A DNA stretch of 64,000 nt from Turritopsis dohrnii (taxonomy: Eukaryota > Cnidaria > Hydrozoa > Anthoathecata > Oceaniidae): positions 1 through 64,000 of the forward strand of contig BQMF02000430.1 of NCBI GenBank assembly GCA_027922465.2. Direction: 5' to 3'. Of the stretch, positions 19,301-27,805 are shown one piece after another; the first letter of the stretch is position 1; every line of letters starts with the position of its first letter. The translations under genes and the position numbers were made by a program. The notes beneath the pieces are model-generated. The model saw only the letters and a program-made list of their open reading frames with translations. It had not been told where the DNA came from and searched no databases.

Positions 19301-20406
19301 AGGTAGATATTCATGTTCCGGAAGAGTTAAAAGCTAAATTTGAAGAGTTTTCACCTCTGTTCGTTGTCGATAAGATTCCTGAGAGATTAGTACCCCAACA
19401 TATGAAAGACTACCAAACAGCTACAAATAGGATGAATATCAAAGGAACTAAAAAGTTATTGGGGGTTTGTAAGGTGGGGAAGATTTTGTTATATACACCG
19501 TTGTTGAAGTGGTATATAGATCACGGTTTGAAGGTGACTGGAGTATATAAAATTCTGAAATATACAGCGAGCAGACCTTTCAAATGGTTCCCTAAAGAAG
19601 TAACCGATGCGAGACGAGATGGCGATTCGAACCCTGCATTAAAACAACTCGGTGACACTCATAAACTGAAAGGTAATTCGTTCTACGGTAAAATGATTGA
19701 AGATCTCGAAAAACATACCAATAATACGTACACAAAATCAGAAGAAAATGTCGATAAGGCGTTCAGAAGCCCTTTCTTTGACGATCTTGAAGTCATCAAT
19801 GAGACATTTGAGATCAAAGAGAGAAAACGTCAAGTCAATATAAATCGACCTTATCAATGCGGTATCGCCGTGTATCAGTTTGCTAAACTGAGGATGTTGG
19901 AGTTTTACTATGACTTTCTCGATAAATATATAGATAGGAAAGATTTTGAATTGATTCAAATGGATACGGATAGTATGTACATGGCTCTTTCGTCTAAGTC
20001 GTTGGATGATATCGTTAAATCCGAACTTAAGGATTATTATTTCAAGCAAGGTAAAGCAGAATTTTTGAGTACGAGTAAATACCACGATAGAACACCGGGT
20101 TTATTCAAGGCGGAGTTCAATGGTACGCGAATGATTGCTCTTACGAGTAAATGCTATTTTGCGGAGAATCAAGATTTAGGCAAATCAAAGTTTAGTTGTA
20201 AGGGAATTTCAAAAAGGCAAAATGAAATGAGTTGGCAGCGATACAAAGAAGCTTTGGATGGTAGTAAGGACATGGCACAAAATACAGGGTTTAGGGTAAG
20301 TAATCATAAGATCGTCACGTACACACAAAAGAAACTAGGTCTCAGCGCTTATTATGACAAACGAATCGTAGCCGATGATGGGATACACACCAAACCACTA
20401 TACTAA
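16312..20406 (+). CDS. Protein-primed DNA polymerase B, 1364 aa (right arm)
   Basis: An intact Polinton replicase. Domains in order are an N-terminal SAP-like motif (1-45), a Pro-rich linker and a region with NLCVWRCFAIYF (about 285-300) and GHCFYIKDL (about 388-396). The D/C/H pattern of that region could be an OTU-like protease (inference). Next are a CxxC...H..H-type finger (WECAACEQRF..., about 404-428) and VDGYEP...YYGCKWHGCPC, an endonuclease-like motif (about 500-525). The exonuclease motifs are DFET at 578, FNSGKYDLN and YNLADV. The polymerase motifs are DANSLY at 948, KGNSFYGK near 1120 and DTDS at 1218. All catalytic residues are present. A TATATATAT box precedes the ATG. From about residue 110 on, it is a different lineage from the left-arm polymerase. 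Confidence 0.93.
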   Translation: MTTRKTVVELKALARERGLHGYSKLRKAELIELLANPSIRPVPPPRPVPFIPTQQDMDIFEQREMSKNRPVVKSKLDEWRDWLVNHVPKPIKEKTSKAFKTLKDKVLNLYKKVRKERDEDDDVVRELDQRPQINLIESHPRMNRYEVTGILNSDLSNMIFNRIREDIEMRSRIVYSFTAKIYRGNGELVKYEKTLPGEGTYTSLSAIEEYIKRCESRRLDLDDDGVWSKAYLPAAEVFDSPGVYQGRVEFTRIIIKVIHSNEPLMGCGPLPDWLREKRCIHAIDDKNDNLCVWRCFAIYFAYAKNKQRPAKRTTTKALELARDFYDDQNLKVKDVRATKLVDFEGIAKQFNVNIRLYEPKNQQVWKLVFGKNQFRKSLPCVDIGLYEGHCFYIKDLEGLTQHWECAACEQRFKRHNNYNRHVTENLCSGGKTKLICKGEKFKHIMNSSEKVFYGGNTQFSYAGCRWIEKQSEITGKHIHHALCGHGGERCVKINKREILVDGYEPESNTVYQYYGCKWHGCPCINGDPKKYRATLDMETKIRSLGYDVVSVWECEIPELSTVELEKKFVPYPYFIVFDFETILHKLDQQVTSDLTFDTKHIAVSVAITDNFTNKPTFLVNSDPEKLIKDFILDLEKRWEGISKCVSEKYYLPHKDSLPSSVVMRHEAWCNQVPVLGFNSGKYDLNMIKKHFVNHMTEQAGSISVAKKENSYMFLTTGQFKFLDVKSYLAPGLSFDGWCKANNCEEQKLVFPYEWLASFEKLSHIGAVKYEDFYSSLKKKILITPQEYEDFKVEFEKRGCVTMLDWLKEYNLADVVPFVEALEKTREYYYGDEIDMLKDAVSIPGISMTYVLNKALKMKKRGEPDLYAPGQPCTCKCSKECYKQGCKDCSKIRKDCEACPKNKAYELLKTGMVGGPSIVFSRYAERGVSKIRPHKYKDARNCESVVGFDANSLYLFCSGQEMPCGKESYIEIENPTDPEYLKEFSEGVCDGSIFGFCQVDIHVPEELKAKFEEFSPLFVVDKIPERLVPQHMKDYQTATNRMNIKGTKKLLGVCKVGKILLYTPLLKWYIDHGLKVTGVYKILKYTASRPFKWFPKEVTDARRDGDSNPALKQLGDTHKLKGNSFYGKMIEDLEKHTNNTYTKSEENVDKAFRSPFFDDLEVINETFEIKERKRQVNINRPYQCGIAVYQFAKLRMLEFYYDFLDKYIDRKDFELIQMDTDSMYMALSSKSLDDIVKSELKDYYFKQGKAEFLSTSKYHDRTPGLFKAEFNGTRMIALTSKCYFAENQDLGKSKFSCKGISKRQNEMSWQRYKEALDGSKDMAQNTGFRVSNHKIVTYTQKKLGLSAYYDKRIVADDGIHTKPLY

Positions 20407-20935
20407 TCGAAATTCATTCACGATAACACTTATTAACGCGTTTCACGTTAATAATCCCCCTTATTTTCACCGTTAAAAATATAGTAAATTCTCGATAAAA
20501 TTATGAACATCGAAAAGTGGGCCTATAATGCCTCCCGCCTACTACTACTCTCGATATCTCGAACTCCCAGAGGGGATCAGGAGAAAAGTTGGATAGCGGT
20601 TTCTTTCGCTTAGATTTTGTGCTATTTTTTCCAGATTCATATACTTTTCGAAAATTCGAATTTAAAAAAATGGAAATTTATCAAAACATTTAAAAATACG
20701 AAAAATAATCCCTGGAATTTCTGAAAGTTTAGGAGAAAGTTCGAGATAATGAGAGAAAATCAGTCAAGAGGGGACCTGGAAAAAACTTCGAGATACCAAA
20801 AAGTTCAAGATATATGTAAATGCTAGTGTTGGCATCGTTTCAAAGTTGCATGTTGCTGAGTTATCTAAGATACTGTTAGTACTGTTGCTTAACTTTTTGA
20901 GAAAATTTACTAGTGTTGCTTATAAACGTGTTGCT
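20407..20935. other. Non-coding, right flank of the Polinton
   Basis: No gene or clear terminal repeat was found. Comparison by eye with the opposite end (1-510) shows no shared terminal sequence, so the Polinton's right end is undefined. Confidence 0.5.
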
Positions 20936-21688
20936 TACCGTAATGCTTCGATTAAACGCCCCCTTCTTTTAAACGCCCCCCTCGAATAGACGCCCCCCCT
21001 TTTCAGGAGATTTTTAAATAAACGCCCCCCCCTCTATTAGACGCCCCCCCCCCCCCCCCCCCCCCCCCCCTCGAATAGACGTTTATTAGAGACACACTAA
21101 TTAAGGCATGTAGAACTACTACATTGCATTGTTTTAGCTTCAATGTTTTCATTTTGTATAAAAATATGGAAATACTTACTTACTTACTTACTATTTTTTT
21201 CTTAAACTAACAGTTGGAAATTTTGTCTTTCTTTTCAAAAGTTCCTTTTCTAAAACTTCAGAATAACGTTTATTTTTCGTCGTAAAGATAAGTTTTGCAG
21301 GAACAACAAGTCCGATTTCCCTTTGACGTTTGCCAGATATTACTGCTTTTATCTTGTTCTCGAGATCTTGATTAATAAAATGGAAGCATAAACTTGAAAT
21401 TTCTATGGGGATGTGTCCAACGAGAAGATTTTTTTTGTACATGCCAACAGCATATTTATCATACTCTCTTGCTTCCTCTCGCTTATCTGGAGCAGCTTCA
21501 AGTATTTCTCCAATCGTAGCATCCCACACTTCTTTGTAGACATGATTACACAATTTATATTTACGAAAAAGAAGAGAGAAAATTCAATAGACGCCCCCCT
21601 CTTTTAAACGCCCCCCTCGAATAGACGCCCCCCTAAAAATTCAAAAAATTAAATAAACGCCCCGGCGTCTAATCAAAGCATTACGGTA
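20936..21688. mobile_element. Inverted-repeat DNA element built of AAACGCCCC units
   Basis: The ends are 25-bp inverted repeats: TACCGTAATGCTTCGATTAA... (20936-20960) against ...AATCAAAGCATTACGGTA (21664-21688), with two mismatches. Inside, both flanks are packed with AAACGCCCCC / ATAGACGCCCC units, including a run of 27 C (21044-21070). The middle holds one HIRAN-like ORF. There is no transposase, so the element is probably non-autonomous. Confidence 0.75.
21191..21553 (-). pseudogene. HIRAN-like domain ORF inside the inverted-repeat element
   Basis: A 120-codon frame with the pattern of a HIRAN-type domain: YKEVWDATIGEIL, YDKYAVGMYKKNLLVGHIP, ISSLCFHFI, then IKAVISGKRQREIGLVVPAKLIF. HIRAN domains bind DNA ends in repair and remodelling proteins. 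The frame has no ATG at the expected start (only a TTG) and ends in a basic tail. It is either a fragment or is spliced to something unseen. Its location between terminal inverted repeats shows that it travels with the element. Confidence 0.5.
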
Positions 21689-22291
21689 TAGAAATTAAAA
21701 TAACGTTTACGAATTGAATTTTAAATACGTACCATCTCTTATTTCGACAAAGGAGAGAGAAATTTTCGCGGTTTTTTGCGTTTTCTTCCGTAAAAAGTAG
21801 TTTTGGCCCTCGACCGTAAATTCCAGCTAAAAGTCGGCAATAAGCGAATCTGCGAAGAATATGTTGCGAAGAATATGTTGCACAATTCCTAGACATTTTT
21901 TCATTTCAACCTAATATTGAAGATTTCTTTTTAAAGATAATGAGCTATCATATAAGGTTGAGAAAAAAGTGTGACAATCATTTTTTTTACTTTATCAGAA
22001 TGCTTTTTTAATAATAAACAGCTGCTCGTTTCCAGACCGTTTCCCAATTGCTCTATTTCTACTGACATCAGCATAGTGCAGCCCTCAGCTCTACATAATA
22101 TAGTTCTTTATCTTTAAAACGTTGTTAAGTGTTAAGTCGACGGAAAAGTGAAAGCATACATCCGTGAAAATAACTTCAATTCCCGAAAATAAATCCCGGG
22201 TCGCAGCGTTCGCACTCAAAGGTACTAACCACTACACCATCGCTGCACGATCTCTTTCCCAATAATGTACATACGTACAAAATGTAAAAAA
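21689..22291. other. Non-coding repeat-rich DNA
   Basis: No gene supported. It contains a tRNA-like stretch (22190-22245, listed separately) and AT-rich sequence. Confidence 0.45.
22190..22245 (-). repeat. tRNA-like SINE head
   Basis: On the minus strand, GCAGCGATGGTGTAGTGGTTAG... carries a good RNA polymerase III A box (TGGTGTAGTGG). About 35 nt on is a weak B-box-like GCGACCCGGGATT. It cannot fold as a full tRNA cloverleaf by eye. A tRNA-derived SINE or degraded tRNA is most likely. Confidence 0.35.
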
Positions 22292-22415
22292 TAACGTATC
22301 AGCCAATCAGGAGGCGTCTGCTGACTCCACAATGACTCTCTTGTCTTAAAGAGTAACGTATCAGCCAATTAGGAGGCGTCTGCTGACTCCACAATGACTC
22401 TCTTGTCTTAAAGAG
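22292..22415. repeat. 62-bp tandem duplication
   Basis: Two near-identical 62-bp units (22292-22353 and 22354-22415), each TAACGTATCAGCCAATYAGG... to ...CTTGTCTTAAAGAG, differ at one base. Confidence 0.9.
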
Positions 22416-22479
22416 GTCCACGTTCCGCTCATGATCGTCATCTTCATCCCTGCATATTATGTGCAACTCTTAGAAATAA

Positions 22480-24790
22480 GAATAACAAAAAGTGGCGTGA
22501 CAGAAACTTGTCGGTATATCTTAAAGACTAGCCGCCAAGGCGGCGTCGCTCGCCTCCCATGTTCAGCCTGCGTTGAGTTCACGAAAAATAAAAATAAGGA
22601 ATTGGCAATGGTAAGTGTACCCAAGTTGTAGAGCTCGAAAAACTGATCAAAAAAATGTATGGGATCGTTCTGCTACGACGAACCATTACTGAGATATAGT
22701 CGATCAAAGATTTTGATGACGTCACAGACCCCTCCCCAAAAAAATTAGACCCAAATATTTCGTCACCCCATCGCCTGTATCGCGGACCCCAAAAAACGTC
22801 AGTTATCCTTATTGGTTATCGAGATAATTTTCCCTAAACGTCGCATTCGATTAGGGTCTCAATACAATGGTTTCACCCCACTGACGTCGCGCACAAGAAG
22901 AAGAGAAATAACTTATGTGTGATCTTACATTGCTGACTCCCCGATTTCTTTCGCAGTTCACATCTACCATTTTGCGTGACTTACAAACAAACAAACAGAC
23001 AGAGAATCGGCTATTAATATATAGACTAGCCGCCAAGGCGGCGTCGCTCGCCGCCCATGTCCACCTGCTCTGTATCACTGTATCAATAAATGTCAAATTT
23101 CCTTATAAACGGCTCGTACAACTTGTGTTCAACCAGAAGCAGATTCGAAGTCACAACCTCTGGTAAAACCAATCTTTTATCAGTGTACAATACACTCAAA
23201 ACGTAGAGAGAGAAAACTTCAACTTTTTATTAGCTTTTGTTTTAAAAAAGTTACGCGCTCTAACATGGGTGCTATCAAACGTAAGGGGGAATGGTTTCTT
23301 TTCTTAAAAAGATCACACAGGAGGAGAGAAAAAAGGCACGTGCTAAATGAATAAAGAGAATAAAAAAAAAACGTTCGATCTGAAGCGCATAACAATTAAA
23401 AAAAGAAATTAAATTATTAAAGGAAAAACAAAAAATATTTTGTTTCATGATACTCTTTTTTTACCTATCGGTTTTTAAACATTTTGATTACTCGAAAAAA
23501 AAGTTCACCCGTCTCAGACAGTCAGGGAAGGATACGTTAGGATACACTGGCAAACCGCACATGCTACCACGTTCTGCCACTGCTGCTTTTTGTCCAAACC
23601 GTTTAATCAGTTAGTTTCTTTGTATTTAGTTGATGTATTGTTTCCAAAGCAAAGTCATCATGGAATATAAAACTAACAATAATAATAAAAACAAAACGTT
23701 ATTCCTATTAGTTCATCAGCCAAAAAAAGTCACGTTCGATTGGGGTTACAATGTATTTGCTTCGAACTCACCTCGCACACAAAAAAAGAAATAATTTCGC
23801 TCACAACTCAATCTACCATTTTGCGTGACTTACAAACAAACAAACGCACAAACAAACAAACAAACAAACAGAGAATCGGCTATTAATATATAGACTAGCC
23901 GCCAAGGCGGCGTCGCTCGCCGCCCATGTGCACCTGCTCTGTATCACTGTATCAATAAACGTCAAATTTCCTTATAAACGGCTCGTGTACAACTTGTGCT
24001 CAACCAGAAGCAGATTCGAAGTCACAATCTCTGGTAAAACCAATCTTTTATCAGTGTAACAATACACTCAAAACGTAGAGAGAGAAAACTTCAACTTTTT
24101 ATTAACTTTTGTTTTAAAAAAGTTACGCGCTCTAACATGGGTGCTATCAAACGTAAGGGGAAAATGGATTCTCTTCTTAAAAAGATCACACGGGAGGAGA
24201 GAAGAAAAGGCACGTGCTAAATGAATCAAGTGAATAAAAAAAACGTTCGATCTGATATAAAATAAAATAGATTAAAAGAAATCGATTAAAGACAACTATT
24301 ATGACAAAAGCAAAAAAAAATATTTTGTTTTATGATATTTTTTTTTTACCTATAGGTTTTTAAACATTTTCATTACTCGAAAAAAAAGTTCACCCGTCTC
24401 AGACAGTCAGGCAAGGATACGTTAGGATACACTGGCAAACCGAGATGCTACCACGTTCTCCCACGGCTGCTTTTTGTCCAAAATGTTTTATCAGTTAGTT
24501 TCTTTGTATTTAGTTGATGTATTGTTTTCAAAGCCAAGTCAACGTGGAATATAAAACTAACAATAATAATAAAAACAAAACGTTATTCCTATTAGTTCAT
24601 CAGCCAAAAAAAGTCACGTTCGATCGGGGTTGCAATGTGTTTGCTTCGAACTCACGTCGCACACAAAAAAAGAAATAATTTCGCTCACAACTCAATCTAC
24701 CATTTTGCGTGACTTACAAACAAACAAACAAACAAACAAACAGACAGACAGACAGAGAATCGGCTATTAATATATAGATACTGTAGATTC
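22480..24790. repeat. Tandem array of ~850-884 bp units
   Basis: The anchor CTACCATTTTGCGTGACTTA recurs at 22964, 23813 and 24697 (spacing 849 and 884). Each occurrence is followed by (CAAA)n, CGGCTATTAATATATAGA and, in the first two, the palindromic CTAGCCGCCAAGGCGGCGTC. A shorter piece with the same GCCGCCAAGGCGGC core sits at about 22525. Units share their full internal sequence (for example AAAACGTAGAGAGAGAAAAC). No protein is encoded. Confidence 0.85.
22628..22905. repeat. Interspersed repeat, copy 1 of 3 (partial)
   Basis: Starts GTAGAGCTCGAAAAACTGATC and runs through GTATGGGATCGTT, GATGACGTCA and CCAAAAAACGTCAGTTATCC. It matches the copies at about 55355-55865 and, more distantly, 50795-51170. 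Confidence 0.7.
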
Positions 24791-25084
24791 ACTGCCAGAA
24801 ATATTATATTTGATATCAAAAATTCAAAGAAACTTCCTTCTTCGGCAGAATCACTTTCGCTTTCGATGTTTTTATTCCTTGTGGTTTTAATCAAACGTTT
24901 TCCGAACAGCCTGGAACTGAAAAGTAGTTTTTGTGATGTTTTTTTGTGGTGATGGTTGTCGGCAATAAGAAATCTATAAGTACTGCAAAAAAATGAATAT
25001 CTATATCAACATATTCAATAACATCATGAATATTCATTTTGTGCCTGGAAAACATATTTCGATCGTCACACACGCAGGAAAATC
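24791..25084. other. Non-coding, upstream region of first EndoU gene
   Basis: No gene. Contains an imperfect inverted repeat (ATGAATATCTATATCAAC... / ...ATGAATATTCATTTTG) just ahead of the first EndoU exon. Confidence 0.4.
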
Positions 25085-26702
25085 ATGGCTACCAAAAAAG
25101 ACGAAGAGTAAAGCTTCCTTTTTTTTTTGCACCATTCTTTGCGAAAAAATATTTGATAAAAATATCGATATAAAATTTCAACATTTTAGGCGTGAAGAGC
25201 GAAGATTTGAAAATTTTTATGAGCAGTTATGGAGTTATGATACAAACAGGTTGAAACCTGGCGAAGACTATGTGCTGGATATCCAAGGACGTACCAGATA
25301 TTGGAAGAAAGGACGAGATAAAGCTGATGAGGCATTGTTTGCCGAACTGTCTTCTCATGTTTTTAAAAAGCCAACTTTCAAAGGTGAAGCATAGTGGATT
25401 TTAATCAATTTCTGAACCCATCAACAAAATAACATTATCGAATTTCTCATCTCCTTTCTTTGTATTCTAACGCAATATAATGCAGATTTGAGCAATGGAA
25501 AATATCTTAAGTCGTGTTTACCTTTAGCATTTCAAGCCCTACTTGACAACTACGAATCAGCTACCGGCGTTGCTGAAGAGATTACAGATCAAGAAGAAAA
25601 AGAGAATTGGGATTTCATAAACTTGGTGTTTGCCTCTAAACCAATGCAGTATGCTTACGAATTTTTGAAATACAAAGGAAAGGTTTCGACAGATGAAGAT
25701 GTGTTTAAAAAAACATTTTATGACATCTGGTTTAGCCTGTACAAAAGATCAAAGAAATCCAGGTTAGCAAAATATTTTGACAAGTCCTCACATAACCCGA
25801 TCTCTAATCAACTCTAACAGCACATATGCTGCTGTTTTCTGAGCAAAACCAAGTCGATAATACCTGTCACAGCATTTACACAAGGATCGAAATTACTGTC
25901 GCTGCTACTACCAAAACAACTACAAAAGTTGTTAAACATACTATGCCATAACCCATCCGATATCTGTTGCTATAGTAACAACATTTTATTATCTACATGT
26001 ACAAACAATCGGCCAATTCCTAATTGCTCCTGGATTTACAAAAGTAGTAAAAAAAAGTGCAGTACAATAGATTTAAACGTTCATAAGGTTATCCGCATGT
26101 TTTACATTTTTATTCGAAATAGTGCTTTAAATCAGTTTAAATAGTCTTCCATAAATTTGACTACACTCTTCATCCGGCTCTGAAATGAGTATTGATATAT
26201 TCAGGGAACATGATTCATCTGGGTTTGAACATGTGTTTGTTGGTGAAACACGTGGCCGCAAGGTGATTGGATTTCATAACTGGATCCAGTTTTATTTGCA
26301 AGAGAAAGCCGGAAATGTTGATTACAAAGGCTTCATGGCAAGTGATGGAGTAAGGAATGTTATTTTTCCAAAAACCCACACCTGAAGCGTACCATATTGC
26401 CTTTTAATAAATTAAATACACCATGATTATAAAAATGAACCAATTTGAGAAGTTCTCACACTGAAATATTAATTTCTTAGAATCCCCATCTTCTAACAAT
26501 TCAGTTTTCATGGAAGAATGGAATCAAACCTAAAGGCTCTTCGTTGATTGGTGTTTCACCAGAATTCGAAATTACCCTCTACACAGTGTGTTACTTTATG
26601 GGGCAATCGTCCTACAAAATCACCCTTGGAGGAGAGCCGGTTATTGTTCAGTGTTATGCTACAGATGGAGTACTTGGAACGTGTTATGTGCGCAACAGTT
26701 GA
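25085..26702 (+). CDS. ENDOU: EndoU-family poly(U)-specific endoribonuclease, copy 1
   Basis: Five coding exons: 25085-25107, 25190-25383, 25528-25762, 26205-26349 and 26481-26702, all with GT/AG borders and matching phases, giving 272 residues with no stop. The XendoU domain is complete: [31 protein letters not shown] (catalytic Glu-His), [17 protein letters not shown] (second catalytic His), [16 protein letters not shown] (Lys and substrate-binding block) and a short C-terminus. The family cuts RNA at uridylates with Mn2+. The first exon (MATKKDEE) encodes no signal peptide, so the product is probably cytosolic or nuclear. It has the same gene structure as copy 2, showing tandem duplication. 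Confidence 0.88.
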
Positions 26703-27805
26703 CGCTTTGGTTTGGTTCATTTGATTAAGATTGCACTATACTTTTATTTTACTACAACTCGCACGACATGGCATATCTAGAGTTATTTTATCACTACGTA
26801 TCACATTCTGTATTCATTCATTTTCACTATTACTGAAAAGAAAAGTGTGTGCGTGTGTAGCAGAAATATGAGTAAATGAGTTCTTCCAAACTTATTTTTG
26901 CGATTTTCTCTTCTTCTTCTTTTCCATTTCCCACAAAAATACCTCACGAGAAAGACAAAAAGATAAGGCTTCCATTGATATAAAATTTATAAGAATAAAT
27001 TGGATATTTGCTTTTAAAACTGCGGTAATATTTCTTGTTTCCAATTTTTTGATACACACTGTATAAGAAAATTATGTGCAGGCGATTATCGGTTTTAATA
27101 CACTACTACTACTACTACAAGGACTTCAGCTTGGAGCCATATGATTTCTTCTTTTGGGCGTTGGGGTGGCGAAGCGCCATCGTATGTGAGGCCTTTGCGA
27201 AAAAAATCATACAACTTCTTGCTTTGTCCGGGATTCGAAAATGTTAGTTAGAAAATATAAATTACTATGATAGCGTAAAAAATGTTCAAGCCTGGTGGGA
27301 CCAGAAGAGTCGTAGTTGTTCTGATGTCTTTGGTGAGACATAAGAATCAACATCATGTTAAGCTTGATCATGATATGCTATTTTCGTATAAATATTCGAG
27401 ATATGTTATGAAAAGAAGCAACAAAAAATCGACTAAAGATGTAGCTATTAAATAAAGTGAAATTCGTTCCATTATGCCAGCTCAGAAAGTTAGTTTTGTT
27501 AGTTTTTCATTTCAACCAGAGAAACGGGATTTGGGCCATCTTAGTGTAGCTTTTGAACTTTCTGAAAAATCTGAAAATTGAAAAGTATTTAAATTGGAGC
27601 TATTCCATGAAAAAGGAAAATTAAATCTGAGAAAACAAAGTTATGAAAGATGGAAATTTAGCGTTGTAGTTATGTGCTACACTAAGAGGTTGAGACATTG
27701 TCATAGAGTTTGAGATACCGCATTTTAGTGAACTGTTGTTGTAATTATCGGACTTAGAAGAATAATTGGAAAAAGCGGTTTTCTTCTCTATAACACTGTT
27801 TTAAT
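26703..27805. other. Non-coding between EndoU copy 1 and the LINE
   Basis: No gene. The stretch 26905-27068 is repeated at 33675-33848 (about 80% by eye). A (CTA)n tract lies near 27102-27118. Confidence 0.5.
26905..27068. repeat. Dispersed repeat shared with 33675-33848
   Basis: GCGATTTTCTCTTCTTCTTC..., AAAATTTATAA and AACTGCGGTAATATTTCTTG recur in the same order at 33675-33848. One copy lies downstream of EndoU 1 and the other upstream of EndoU 2. Confidence 0.65.

Noticed and set aside
17005..20085. Minus-strand ORFs over the right polymerase
   Set aside because: Antisense shadows of a well-supported coding region.
21681..21896. 71-aa minus-strand ORF
   Set aside because: Overlaps the end of the inverted-repeat element and shows no family features.
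24697..24894. 65-aa minus-strand ORF with VCLSVCLFVCLFVCL
   Set aside because: Encoded by CAAA/CAGA simple repeats in the tandem array.
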